A DNA stretch of 35,810 nucleotides, taken from an uncultured Butyrivibrio sp. GTDB taxonomy: Bacteria > Bacillota > Clostridia > Lachnospirales > Lachnospiraceae. The stretch is from positions 1-35,810 of the forward strand of contig NZ_CAMVPU010000039.1 of NCBI RefSeq assembly GCF_947169445.1. Reading direction: 5' to 3'. The position numbers and the translations under genes are program-made. This document shows positions 24,857 through 34,354 of the stretch, piece by piece. Each line of letters begins with the position of its first letter. Position 1 is the first letter of the stretch. The notes under the pieces were generated by a model. It had not been told where the DNA came from. It searched no databases and saw nothing but the letters and a program-made list of their open reading frames with translations.

Positions 24857-27376
24857 TTAACTATTCTCATTAACGTAGATAGATAGTCTACTCTGAATGA
24901 TATCTGCCACTTCCTCTGCACTCTTCTGGCCACTGAAATAAGCAGAAGCTTCTTCAAAAATGATGTTATTGACATTCACATTGTAGTTGCTTACAAGCTT
25001 AAGAGACTTGACGAAATTGGTGTACTCAAGAACTTCCTCCTGAGTAAACGGTACAGCCTTTATATCCTGACCGCCAATGAAATAAGATTCATCGTACTCA
25101 ACCTTCTTGTCATCATCCATGTAATATGGTTTCTGAGTTGTCTCCATAGCTTTTTTATCAAAGCTACTTTTTCTTACAGGGAAATAATAAACCTCATCCT
25201 GGTATTCTTCCGTCAAAAATTTCTTTAAAAACTCCCAGGCAGAATCTTTATTCTTGCTCTGTGCACTGATAGCAAGGCGTTTACTTGGATAAATAACAGA
25301 GTTATTAATTCCCATGTCATTAGGATAACCCACACAGCTAATATCCGTTCCAAACAAGCCCTGCTTGTAGTACTTGAAATCACTTATGGAACTTATGCTG
25401 GTAATCGAGAACAAAGCGTCATCTGTCCTGTAAAGAGTATCCTTGTAATCCTCCCACATATTATCAGGATATTCAACCACAAGTCCATTACTGAACTCAA
25501 GGAAATGAATAAAGGATTCACTATCAAAATTGCACTTTCTATTCTCCCAGTCTATATAAGTATCTCCGGAAAATCTGATTCCCTGCTCCAGGAAGTTATT
25601 ACGAGTGATAAGTCCAAAGGCATTCTGCTTCTCAACGCCCTTTTGCTTCATCAGGTCTTCACAATCCTCAAACGACAATACATCTTTTCCACCTGTATAT
25701 TTCTTTTTAACTATCATGGTAGAAATATAAAAACTTGGAACGAGTTGATACAGCTTTTCTCCAGTCTTAAAGGCGTCAAATACGTTAATCAGAAAATCAT
25801 TTTCTGAAATATCCGGATCATTATTAAGGAATTGCAAAAGATCGCAAAACAGCCCCTTATTTATATAGCTGTCTACAGGCATATCTTCGCCTATAATGAT
25901 TATATCCGGAGTATTGCCAGATACAATGTCCATATTCAGCCTCTCAGCTCCGGCGCCATAGTTTCCTTCGGTATCATAAGCTGAATAATCAACAAATTTT
26001 ATCTTATAATCACTATTTTCTCTATTAAATGCAAATGCGAGCTTTCTTACCTCATAGTCAATGTTATAGCCGCCAATTGTAATTATCTGCTTCTCTTTGA
26101 CTTCTTCCGGCGGAACCTTTAATAGCCTTGCCAGATAATTGTTGTAATCGGCATCCTGAAGGCTAGCGACAAACTCACCATCACTTATCGCTACGCAGGA
26201 TGAAATGGATCCTGTAATCTCAATATCTGAATCAGTATAATCAAGAAGCTTCGTCAAAGAGTCACTTGCAAGATCAAATCCATAAATACCAACATTATCG
26301 CTCACATAAAGATCATATCCATTTCCGCCAAAGAAAGAATACTCCTGATATGTGTTAATAGTACTTGATGGTTCACCCATAACACCGCTGTCGGGATCAA
26401 ACGTACACAGGCAGATATGATTATCGCCATAGTAAGAAACAAATATCTGATTCTTAAATCCCTTGTACAGCTGATAATAATTATAACGTCGACTGTTTGA
26501 TGTTGAATCTAATATCTTTTTAAAGCCTTTATCCTCGGTGTAGCTGATAATACCGTTTTCAACACTAAAAAGAGCTTTTCCCTCATCTGTGACAACAAGG
26601 CTGTTGACAGTAATTGTTCCGCCCTCTCCGCATTCTTTATTGAGGTCAATCTTCTCAAGGAGCTTACCAGTATTATCATACTTCACAAAGTATATTTCTT
26701 CGTCACTACCTTCATAATTATAATTTCCATCAATTCCCGGCGCTTCCGGATCAGTGTCAATCTCTCCTTCAATTTCTTCAGAAGTTTCTTCTGCTCCACT
26801 GTCAGAAGCTCCTGCAGTCTCATCACCGTTTCCCCCTTCAACGGATGCATCTTCAGAAGCAAAAATATGCATCTGTCCATCGTCATTTATATCATTACTA
26901 TCACTACTATCACCGCTTGAAGCATCAGAACTTTCGTCACTACTTTCATCCGATGCTTCATCATGGCCATCATCTATATCCTCGTAGTCGTTCCAATGAT
27001 ATATGTACTCGATTCCATAAATATTTCCATCAGCATCGTAGCTTATATAGGATAAATTCTCATCGTCCTTAAGAGGAATCTTTATTGTATTAATATCAGA
27101 GCCATCAGAATTAAAGCTAAAAATATAAACTTCCTGTCCACTTCCATAAGTAGAAGCATATACTTTGTCGCCAACATAAGCGATTCTGTTGATATCCGTT
27201 GCTTTATCTGAAATATCGAGAGTATTTTGTGCAAAAACATATTCTTTGGATGCCTTCGATGCCTGATTTAAGATATCATCATCCTGATTCTTCTTACCGC
27301 AACCGGTAAAGCTAAAAGCTGTGGTGACAGCAAGTGAAAGACACAGTATTCTCCTAGATAGTTTTTTCATTTTCAT
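24857..27376 (-). CDS. Large solute-binding-like lipoprotein with probable N-terminal beta-propeller and acidic insert
   Basis: About 839 residues. The signal peptide ends in SFTGC, giving a surface lipoprotein. Residues about 50-440 show propeller-like repeats of the form DGNIYGIEYI, DNTGKLLEKIDL and NDVGIYGFDL-like strands. The first blade is interrupted by about 100 residues (about 131-229) made almost only of Asp, Ser, Glu and Gly. From about 445 (IITIGGYNIDYEVRKLAFAFNRENSDYKI) the sequence resembles a family-1 sugar-binding protein, with NTPDIIIIGEDMP and AWEFLKKFLTEEYQD. GAGGTG precedes the ATG at 27376. It is the last gene of the eight-gene operon. It could be the binding protein for the MalF/MalG-like pair or a ligand sensor. 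The propeller call is by eye. Confidence 0.85.
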   Translation of the reverse strand: MKMKKLSRRILCLSLAVTTAFSFTGCGKKNQDDDILNQASKASKEYVFAQNTLDISDKATDINRIAYVGDKVYASTYGSGQEVYIFSFNSDGSDINTIKIPLKDDENLSYISYDADGNIYGIEYIYHWNDYEDIDDGHDEASDESSDESSDASSGDSSDSNDINDDGQMHIFASEDASVEGGNGDETAGASDSGAEETSEEIEGEIDTDPEAPGIDGNYNYEGSDEEIYFVKYDNTGKLLEKIDLNKECGEGGTITVNSLVVTDEGKALFSVENGIISYTEDKGFKKILDSTSNSRRYNYYQLYKGFKNQIFVSYYGDNHICLCTFDPDSGVMGEPSSTINTYQEYSFFGGNGYDLYVSDNVGIYGFDLASDSLTKLLDYTDSDIEITGSISSCVAISDGEFVASLQDADYNNYLARLLKVPPEEVKEKQIITIGGYNIDYEVRKLAFAFNRENSDYKIKFVDYSAYDTEGNYGAGAERLNMDIVSGNTPDIIIIGEDMPVDSYINKGLFCDLLQFLNNDPDISENDFLINVFDAFKTGEKLYQLVPSFYISTMIVKKKYTGGKDVLSFEDCEDLMKQKGVEKQNAFGLITRNNFLEQGIRFSGDTYIDWENRKCNFDSESFIHFLEFSNGLVVEYPDNMWEDYKDTLYRTDDALFSITSISSISDFKYYKQGLFGTDISCVGYPNDMGINNSVIYPSKRLAISAQSKNKDSAWEFLKKFLTEEYQDEVYYFPVRKSSFDKKAMETTQKPYYMDDDKKVEYDESYFIGGQDIKAVPFTQEEVLEYTNFVKSLKLVSNYNVNVNNIIFEEASAYFSGQKSAEEVADIIQSRLSIYVNENS

Positions 27377-27418
27377 AATCACCTCATAGTACTTAAGTAC
27401 ATCGCCTCGTGAATTCAG

Positions 27419-28678
27419 TTACGCCTTATCCTCAAGTTGTCTTTTTCTGGAAGCCTCATACTCATATTTCTTATCACTTAAAAATCTTATTATTCCACCA
27501 ACAGTCCATGTCCTGTTCCTATAAGCCATAACAACAAGTACACACACTGCAAAGAAAATGATCACTCCAAAAATAGTCCTTATCAGATTTATAAGAGCCA
27601 ATATATCTTCATAGCCCCTGGCCACATTCTCCCAATAGGGATAAAAAATCGGTTTATCCCACATACTTCTTTTTCCAAAGCTGGCACTTACATCAAGCAG
27701 ACTAAAAAAAGAAAATCTATTGGTATTATCTACCACATTGACAAATTGATCCTCAAGACCTGCACTTTCTTTGAGCAGCATAGCAGCAAGACCTTCTACA
27801 TTATTAGGCATCACAACTTCATAGCAGTTAATTCCGCCAATATTTGCACTAGTGCCATCCTCAGATATTTCAACACTTTCGGTCTTACCACTTAGGATTT
27901 CTCCATATTTGGAAAGGCTGTCATAGGACATATACACTATACTCTTATTAAGGCCTGCAGCCTTATTTATACGGCCTTCCGGACGTCTTACCACCCCTGC
28001 AACATAGTGATTAACCCCTTTTATGGTCACGCACATTCCAATGCAATCACTAGAGCCAAAAAGATCCCAGGCCAGGTAATCATCAATGACAATCTTATCC
28101 TTCATAATATCGTCGTCATAAAAGTAAGATCCGCTTACAAGTTCCATAGGATGAAAAAAGAAAAAGTCACCCTCTACACCTATAGTAGATATATTCTCAG
28201 CCTTCCTGTTATCAAACACAATTGTAGAAAGCCCCTGGGCACTATAGCAGCTATTGTATAAAAGCGCCATCTTATTAACCGGCGGTTTTTTCTCTATTTC
28301 AGAAGAGTCAGTGTATTCCTGCCCCGGCTCAATAGTATCAATAATAGATACTAAAGAAGCAGAAGCCTCCTCTTCATCTTCCTGCGGCAAAATACCTGCT
28401 TTTTGCATCTTATCTTCTAAAAGATATTCCAGCTTTTTGATATCGTCAGGAGTAATCTTTCGATCCTCTGTAAAAAACAGGCTGACCTGAGCATCACCGC
28501 CCTCATAGTCCCATCTTGCTGCTCCAAGCTGATCAGGAAGACCTGAAATAATAAATCTGCTAAGCAGTCCAAGAACAATATCAATAACAAGTAATATAGC
28601 AATGATGATAAGAATTATGTTTCTATTCCTGTTGGAAAAGAATTTTTTAATGTATTTTGTAATCTTCTCAAATATCAT
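27419..28678 (-). CDS. MacB-periplasmic-core-like membrane protein, reduced membrane part
   Basis: A 419-residue protein. One membrane segment near the N-terminus (NIILIIIAILLVIDIVLGLL, about 19-38) is followed by about 320 extracytoplasmic residues resembling the MacB core domain of type-VII ABC permeases: FFFFHPMELVSGSYFYDDDIMKDKIVIDDYLAWDLFG, VTIKGVNHYVAGVV and a late MacB-like end. Only one clear C-terminal segment follows (FGVIIFFAVCVLVVMAYRN), whereas MacB/FtsX permeases have three. The start ATG shares a base with the stop of the adaptor gene (TGATG), so translation is coupled. It may act as a non-transporting partner of the adaptor rather than a permease; inference. Confidence 0.8.
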   Translation of the reverse strand: MIFEKITKYIKKFFSNRNRNIILIIIAILLVIDIVLGLLSRFIISGLPDQLGAARWDYEGGDAQVSLFFTEDRKITPDDIKKLEYLLEDKMQKAGILPQEDEEEASASLVSIIDTIEPGQEYTDSSEIEKKPPVNKMALLYNSCYSAQGLSTIVFDNRKAENISTIGVEGDFFFFHPMELVSGSYFYDDDIMKDKIVIDDYLAWDLFGSSDCIGMCVTIKGVNHYVAGVVRRPEGRINKAAGLNKSIVYMSYDSLSKYGEILSGKTESVEISEDGTSANIGGINCYEVVMPNNVEGLAAMLLKESAGLEDQFVNVVDNTNRFSFFSLLDVSASFGKRSMWDKPIFYPYWENVARGYEDILALINLIRTIFGVIIFFAVCVLVVMAYRNRTWTVGGIIRFLSDKKYEYEASRKRQLEDKA

Positions 28679-30273
28679 CAGTTGTTTGCAAGCCTCACCT
28701 GTTCTCCAGCCTCTACAGGCTTAGTCGAAGTAGTTATAACATACTCATCCCCATTAACAGCAGCATTTATTGCAGTGTAATTGTCATCCTTGGCTATTAC
28801 AGTCGCCTCTACCTTATGGGCAATATATCTGTTTCCAAGAGGACTGGATTTACTGCTTACCACAAGGACATAATTACCTGTACTTCCTGTCTTGATCGCA
28901 CTGTTTGGAACAACCATATCATAGTCTACTGCTCTCTCTCCAATAGAAAGAGCAATTGACTGACCGGGAGTAACCTCTGTGCTGTCTATCTTGAAGGTCA
29001 GCATCTTTTTGCCTGAAGGATCAGTTTTATCATTCTTGATTGAAGTGAGCGTAGCCTTAAAATTGTCACTGAACATCCAGGCATTCTGAGGCTTGGCAAC
29101 ATCGCCTACATGGAGCTTCTGGGCCTGAGTATTTGTAACCGAAAAGCTTGTAGTCATATCCTTTCCATCTATCTGAATAACAGCTACTGTCTCATCTGCT
29201 GAAATTGATTCTCCGGCAGCTTTATTTATCTGTGAAACAAGACCAGTCACAGGTGACTTAACGGAAGCGCCTACAGACTCTTCTTCAAGCTTGGCAATCT
29301 TTTCATTTAACTCTTTAATATTATCTCTCTGATTGCAGAGCGCAATCTCAGTATTTATGCTGGTTAAGAGCTTAGTCTTGCTATCTTCAGCTTCTTTAAG
29401 AGCTTTTTCTGCAGCGGTTGCATTTTCTTTGGCCTCAAGAAGCTTCTGGTCATAGCTGGTATCAAGCTGACCTTTATACGTACTTAGTTCTTTTGTTTCT
29501 CTTTGATTATCAGACAGTGTCAGTTCCCACTGCCTTTTGGCCTCAGCCTTCTGATCTGCTGACATATCTGAATTATCAATTTTCGCTATCTCATAGTTTG
29601 CCAGAGCGTTCTCGTACTCATAGGATGCAGTATTATAAGAAATCTCATTACCATCATGAGATTTTAATTTTTCAAGATATTGTACTGTCTTGGTTGCTGC
29701 ATCTGATACAGCCTTGGCAGCATCATAGGTATTGTTTGCCTCTTTAAGCTTAAGCTGATACGCATCAAAGCTGACAGTATTTCCACTTCTTACACGCGAA
29801 ATAACATCGTCAGGAACATTACCGGAAAACAATGATTTTTCATATTCCAGCTTGGCAGAATCAAGTTCTTTTTTAGCATTTTTCAGTTCTTCAGACTCGT
29901 TGTCCTCAAGATAGAAAAGCACATCACCGATTTCCACGTGCTGTCCCTCTTTTACGGCAACACCTGATACTTTTCTGGTCTCCTTAAGAGTAACGTTGTA
30001 AGGATCCTCCGCTTCAATAGTTCCTGTCCCCCTGATCTGAGGACTTATTGAGCCTCCTGAGATCTGCTGAGCCGCAACCTGAGGAAGTGAATAATTCATA
30101 ATGGTATTAGAGAAAAATGTTAAAAGCAGCATAACTGAAAGAAATGCTATAGCAACATTTTTTACCATATCCTTCCTGTTTACCGGCTTCTTGGAACCAC
30201 CATCTCCTACAGATATAGTGCCATCAGCCTCAACCGTAATAATATCCTTACCGTTTTCAATTATTTCTGACAT
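28678..30273 (-). CDS. HlyD/MacA-like membrane fusion (adaptor) protein
   Basis: About 531 residues. A cytoplasmic tail of about 40 residues precedes one membrane segment (VAIAFLSVMLLLTFFSNTIM). Then come a first lipoyl half (KVSGVAVKEGQHVEIGDVLFYLED), a long helical coiled-coil hairpin of about 210 residues rich in Glu, Lys and Ala, the second lipoyl half (VKSPVTGLVSQINKAAGESI) and a beta-barrel region to the end. This is the adaptor layout used by tripartite exporters and by Gram-positive MacAB-like systems. The ATG at 30273 has GGGAG 9 bases upstream; a TTG at 30279 is less likely. It overlaps the MacB-like gene by one base, suggesting a complex. Confidence 0.9.
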   Translation of the reverse strand: MSEIIENGKDIITVEADGTISVGDGGSKKPVNRKDMVKNVAIAFLSVMLLLTFFSNTIMNYSLPQVAAQQISGGSISPQIRGTGTIEAEDPYNVTLKETRKVSGVAVKEGQHVEIGDVLFYLEDNESEELKNAKKELDSAKLEYEKSLFSGNVPDDVISRVRSGNTVSFDAYQLKLKEANNTYDAAKAVSDAATKTVQYLEKLKSHDGNEISYNTASYEYENALANYEIAKIDNSDMSADQKAEAKRQWELTLSDNQRETKELSTYKGQLDTSYDQKLLEAKENATAAEKALKEAEDSKTKLLTSINTEIALCNQRDNIKELNEKIAKLEEESVGASVKSPVTGLVSQINKAAGESISADETVAVIQIDGKDMTTSFSVTNTQAQKLHVGDVAKPQNAWMFSDNFKATLTSIKNDKTDPSGKKMLTFKIDSTEVTPGQSIALSIGERAVDYDMVVPNSAIKTGSTGNYVLVVSSKSSPLGNRYIAHKVEATVIAKDDNYTAINAAVNGDEYVITTSTKPVEAGEQVRLANN

Positions 30274-30321
30274 TTTCAAATACTCCCTAAAACTTTTTCC
30301 ATTTACAAAGCTACTATTTAT

Positions 30322-31248
30322 TTACCCCTTTATTCCTCCCTGGTAGGAAATTCCCTCTACCAGATAATCCTCACCATAAAGGAAAATCAAAAGTGGCGGT
30401 ATCAGGTATATAACCGCTACAGCAAACGCAAGGCTTATTTCCCCGGCATTGATCTTGGACAAAAACACCGATAACGGATGCATGTCTGAATCCGGTAAAA
30501 GAATGAGCGGCTGTTCTACCATATTCCAGTAGTCAAAAAATACCAATATGGCAATCGATGCAATTCCCCCCTTGCATAACGGAAAGCATATTCTGGAAAA
30601 AATGTACCACTCACCTGCCCCATCTATTGAAGCTGCTTCCATTACTTCTGTGGGTATTCTTCTCATAAACTTGGTCAAAAGATATACCGCAAAGGGAGAA
30701 AAAATACCCGGAAGCCATATAGCCCATTTGGTGCCATATATTCCTATAGCTCTTGATACAAGGAAGTTCGGAACAAGAGTAACCTGATAAGGCATAAGCA
30801 TGATAATAATATACGCAAAAAATATTATATTCTTAAGCTTACCGGAATATCTGGCAAAACCATATGATGCCAAAGTAGCGACCATAAGCTGAAAAACAAC
30901 AATCGGAACAACATATATAATGGAATTCCAAAACTTAAAAAGATATTCCGGGCTCTTTAGAAGAACCGTAAAATACTGGGAAAACGTTACCATATCCGGA
31001 ATAAATTTAAGATTTACAGTCTTGGATACAAATACCTTACCGCCGTTTTTGGTTGTAGCAAAAATACTTCCATAATTGGCGTTGATCTCAGCCGGTGACA
31101 TAAAAGAATTGGTAATTGTCAGTATCGTCGGCAAAAGAAAAATGAAGGCAAAAATGATCGCCGCTATGGTAACCAGCGCTGTTTTACAATTGTCGGCTCT
31201 TAGCTTTTTCTTTTTTATCTTCTGTTTAAAACTAACCTGCGAGTTCAT
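30322..31248 (-). CDS. Sugar-type ABC permease, MalG-like
   Basis: About 308 residues with six membrane segments. A canonical EAA loop is present: EVMEAASIDGAGEWYIFSRI followed by CFPLCKG. A soluble loop of about 45 residues after the first segment is longer than in many relatives. The C-terminal LVEGISYQGGIKG is typical of MalG-type proteins. The ATG at 31248 follows AAGGTG; the upstream GTG at 31257 overlaps this site. It is 10 bases after the MalF-like gene. No sugar ATPase is encoded in the operon. Confidence 0.92.
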   Translation of the reverse strand: MNSQVSFKQKIKKKKLRADNCKTALVTIAAIIFAFIFLLPTILTITNSFMSPAEINANYGSIFATTKNGGKVFVSKTVNLKFIPDMVTFSQYFTVLLKSPEYLFKFWNSIIYVVPIVVFQLMVATLASYGFARYSGKLKNIIFFAYIIIMLMPYQVTLVPNFLVSRAIGIYGTKWAIWLPGIFSPFAVYLLTKFMRRIPTEVMEAASIDGAGEWYIFSRICFPLCKGGIASIAILVFFDYWNMVEQPLILLPDSDMHPLSVFLSKINAGEISLAFAVAVIYLIPPLLIFLYGEDYLVEGISYQGGIKG

Positions 31249-31258
31249 GTAATGCACC

Positions 31259-32125
31259 TTAACCTTCTATATCATGTCCAAACCAGTTCTCAACTGCATA
31301 CATAGCATATACAAGAATCGTTACCACGATAAACATTATTATAGCTGCAGCAGATAACTTCTGATAATCCAGTGATGCAAAGGTATTATTCATGAAATGC
31401 TGCAAAATGTAGAGCGTCTGGTATGGATAATCTCCGGTCATCAGATAAACCTCTCTGAAAACCTTAAAGGAACTGATAAGAGACATAATTGCTACAAAAA
31501 GAATTGTTGAAGAAAGATACCTCACCTTCACAATCCAGAAAACCTGCCATTTATTGGCATTTTCCAGGGCAGCTACCTCCAAAAGGTCCTTGGGGATACT
31601 GGCAAGAGCCGCCATAAATAAGATCATGTTGTAGCCCAGATTCTTCCACAGGAATAATGCTATTATGACAAAAGCTGCCTTATCTGATTTAAGCCAGTCT
31701 ATCCTACCCGCGCCAAATCCGGCAGTAATCGTATTGACTATACCGTTCTGATGAAACATAACCTGCCAGATAAGTACTACCGAAGCAGTCGGAACCATCA
31801 AAGGACTAAGAAAAAACGTCCTGAAATAGCTCTTAAAAGGAATTCTGGATTCCATAACTGCTGCAAGAAAAAGTGACAACAAAACCGCAAGCGGAACAGC
31901 CAGAAACGAAAAAATAAGCGTATTACTGGATGCCTGTTTAAAAGCTGCATTACGCCACACGTTTACATAGTTGGTAAAACCTACAAACTCCTGCTGAATA
32001 GGGTTGTTGATCAAAGAATAATAAATTACAACCCCAAAAGGTGCAACGAAAAAGATGGTTACCCCAACCAGTGAAGGCAGAAGAAAAAGCCAGGAAATCA
32101 GCTTTTTCTTCTGAAGCGCTGTCAT
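31259..32125 (-). CDS. Sugar-type ABC permease, MalF-like, with degenerate EAA loop
   Basis: About 288 residues, six membrane segments, beginning with LISWLFLLPSLVGVTIFFVAPFG cut here as LISWLFLLPSLVGV. The EAA loop is altered: EVAALENANKWQVFWIVKVRY, where the usual Asp-Gly is Glu-Asn and the Pro after the loop is missing. The ATG at 32125 is chosen because AAGG lies 8 bases upstream; a TTG at 32179, 3 bases after the ABC-2 permease stop, would add 18 basic residues. It pairs with the MalG-like protein. Confidence 0.88.
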   Translation of the reverse strand: MTALQKKKLISWLFLLPSLVGVTIFFVAPFGVVIYYSLINNPIQQEFVGFTNYVNVWRNAAFKQASSNTLIFSFLAVPLAVLLSLFLAAVMESRIPFKSYFRTFFLSPLMVPTASVVLIWQVMFHQNGIVNTITAGFGAGRIDWLKSDKAAFVIIALFLWKNLGYNMILFMAALASIPKDLLEVAALENANKWQVFWIVKVRYLSSTILFVAIMSLISSFKVFREVYLMTGDYPYQTLYILQHFMNNTFASLDYQKLSAAAIIMFIVVTILVYAMYAVENWFGHDIEG

Positions 32126-32182
32126 CTTATGAACCTTATTTAGTTTATCTGCTCTTTTAGGAAAACAAAACTTTTTCAAATC

Positions 32183-34354
32183 TCAATTGGTATCCGCCAT
32201 AACAAATGCAGGTACCTTCCCCGTTTCAAATAGATAGTATTTCGAATTCGAATGACTGTTACTAATATAATCCACTGCGATGCTGAACTGATCATTAGTA
32301 AATAAGCTGCTTCTATACCATCTGCTATAGAACTCACTGCTAACTGCACTTTCTATTATATCCCTAATTTGGTCCTTATCGGTATAGGTAATTGTCTTGG
32401 AATCAACATTTCTGTCAATTTCATTCTCGTCATCGGTTTCAAGATCAAATCCCGGATAATAATTTGTCACATCAATCTTGTCAATAAGATCAATATCGGG
32501 CTCGCAATCAGAATAAATACCATATTTTTTCAAAAGAGAAATCGTATTATCATAGCAATCATAAACATTTAAGCTGCAGCTTGCCCATGAACTATAATCA
32601 CTGCAATCATAATCTATTCTTCCAACCGGCATATTGCTGCTGACAAGGTCAAAGGAGAAATGCTCTTCAATATCTTTTCTATAAGCATCACTTATCTCAG
32701 AATATGGAAGTTCCTTGGTTATAAGATCATTTGTAGGTGAAATATATGAAACTGTAGCATTCTTCCTGCTACTTTCGTCAAAGCTCCTTAGTTCTTCATC
32801 ATTAAATACTCTGAAGCACCCATGCTTGTACTCATCGCTGTCAATTATCGCTGAGAGTGTTTTCTTATCAAAATCATATGGAATACAGATTCTGCGATAG
32901 ACTTCTTTGCCATTTTTCATCCTGTAAACAACCGACTCGCTCCAGCCCATGTCAGAATAATTTCCTTCTCTTTCGGATTTTGCCAAGGCTCTCTGGGTCT
33001 TCATTCCCTCTTTTACAAGCTTATTAAAGTTCTCAATATCAGTGATGAACATGCACTGCTCACTGGCATCCTCATAGATATTCTCGTAATCCACGTAAAG
33101 CTGAAAATCGTAATCGTCATACAGCATTGCACAGCTCTCTACCTGATCAGAAGATGGAATATAACTATCAAAGCCAGTCAGGTCCCCTTTGTAGATAACA
33201 AAAATAAGTGATGCTATTGCTACAGCCATAATAGTCTGAGCCTTACCCATAAAGAAGCGACGTATATTCCCTTCAAGAATTGTTTCTATTATGCATCCTG
33301 AAAGAATTGTGGCTGCTATCATTACAACAAACATCAGAATGTAGAGCCTTGAATTTCTAAGAACGTATTCATTCATCGTATAGAATACATAAGCTGATCC
33401 CAGTCCTATCACTATGCAGGATAATATTTTGAGGATCCATCTGAAAGGTCTGTATACGATTGTTTTCCCGGCGTGCTCTGCCTTTCTGAATCTGCCAAAA
33501 ATAATCACAAAGATAAAAGAAATAACGCCAACAGCCAGTGTATCAATATCATAAAGGGCAATTCTTCCGTAAAAGTCAAATAGGCACTCAAAAGTCAGAT
33601 TATAATCGCCAAAACCACGCACCCTGTCGAGAATGAACATGGAAATATATCTGTCATACAGTGGTGAACCCACAAGGCCCATGTGACCATTAGCATAATA
33701 GGTGGCGTAAAAGATTTCCTTATAAGTCATCAGTTCATAGCCAAAAATAATAGAAACTACAAGTAGGAAAGCCAGCACTAACATAGCAATTGGAAGGCTT
33801 CCACACAATAAGATTGCCAGAACCGTAACATTATAAATTGTAAAGAAAAGGACAAAGCTTCTCAAAGCTTCGATCAACACATTTACGATAACCACACTGT
33901 TTACAGCCCCCATAAGTGCTGCAACTAAAAGTGCTATCGCATTTGCAGAAATATACATGACCGCAAAAGTTGTAATTGAATTGAAGTAATTTTTCCTTAT
34001 TCTCCCTGCTCTTGTAGTGGGCTGGCTTAAGTAAAAATCAATTTTTCTCTGATCAAAAACATAGGAAAAGCCCTGAAAAGCAAAAGCTATCGCAACAATT
34101 ACAACTATCACCCATCCATATTGCTCGATTCCCATTACTCTGGTAACAGCTCCAAGCTTTTCATGGAAAAGAACCTGACTACTCTGATCATTAATTTTTG
34201 CATAATTGATTGATCTGGAAATCATTGTAATGACGCCCAAACAATAGTAAATAAGCATCACCAGGTACCCAATAACAGAAGTCCAAAGGGTTCTGGTGAT
34301 ATATTTTTTATGATTAGATATCTTATTACTCAAGGATAAACTTGCGGATGTCAT
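32183..34354 (-). CDS. ABC-2-like membrane permease with large hydrophilic C-terminal region
   Basis: About 723 residues. Roughly the first 400 hold some ten hydrophobic segments, for example IGYLVMLIYYCLGVITMI, VIVVIVAIAFAFQGFSYVF and ILSCIVIGLGSAYVFYTM, in the pattern of YtrC/YtrD-type ABC-2 permeases. The motif FDQRKIDFYLSQPTTRAGRI after the second segment is typical of these exporter permeases. Residues about 410-720 are hydrophilic, acidic and Tyr-rich and probably lie outside the membrane. The ATG at 34354 follows GGAGG and overlaps the end of the ATPase gene by 29 bases, so the two form one transporter. Substrate unknown. Confidence 0.9.
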   Translation of the reverse strand: MTSASLSLSNKISNHKKYITRTLWTSVIGYLVMLIYYCLGVITMISRSINYAKINDQSSQVLFHEKLGAVTRVMGIEQYGWVIVVIVAIAFAFQGFSYVFDQRKIDFYLSQPTTRAGRIRKNYFNSITTFAVMYISANAIALLVAALMGAVNSVVIVNVLIEALRSFVLFFTIYNVTVLAILLCGSLPIAMLVLAFLLVVSIIFGYELMTYKEIFYATYYANGHMGLVGSPLYDRYISMFILDRVRGFGDYNLTFECLFDFYGRIALYDIDTLAVGVISFIFVIIFGRFRKAEHAGKTIVYRPFRWILKILSCIVIGLGSAYVFYTMNEYVLRNSRLYILMFVVMIAATILSGCIIETILEGNIRRFFMGKAQTIMAVAIASLIFVIYKGDLTGFDSYIPSSDQVESCAMLYDDYDFQLYVDYENIYEDASEQCMFITDIENFNKLVKEGMKTQRALAKSEREGNYSDMGWSESVVYRMKNGKEVYRRICIPYDFDKKTLSAIIDSDEYKHGCFRVFNDEELRSFDESSRKNATVSYISPTNDLITKELPYSEISDAYRKDIEEHFSFDLVSSNMPVGRIDYDCSDYSSWASCSLNVYDCYDNTISLLKKYGIYSDCEPDIDLIDKIDVTNYYPGFDLETDDENEIDRNVDSKTITYTDKDQIRDIIESAVSSEFYSRWYRSSLFTNDQFSIAVDYISNSHSNSKYYLFETGKVPAFVMADTN

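Noticed and set aside
26695..26992. Tandem DNA repeat in the lipoprotein gene as a phase-variable tract
   Set aside because: The stretch codes for Ser/Asp/Glu-rich residues but the DNA units vary in length and sequence, so no clean repeat suited to slippage is seen.
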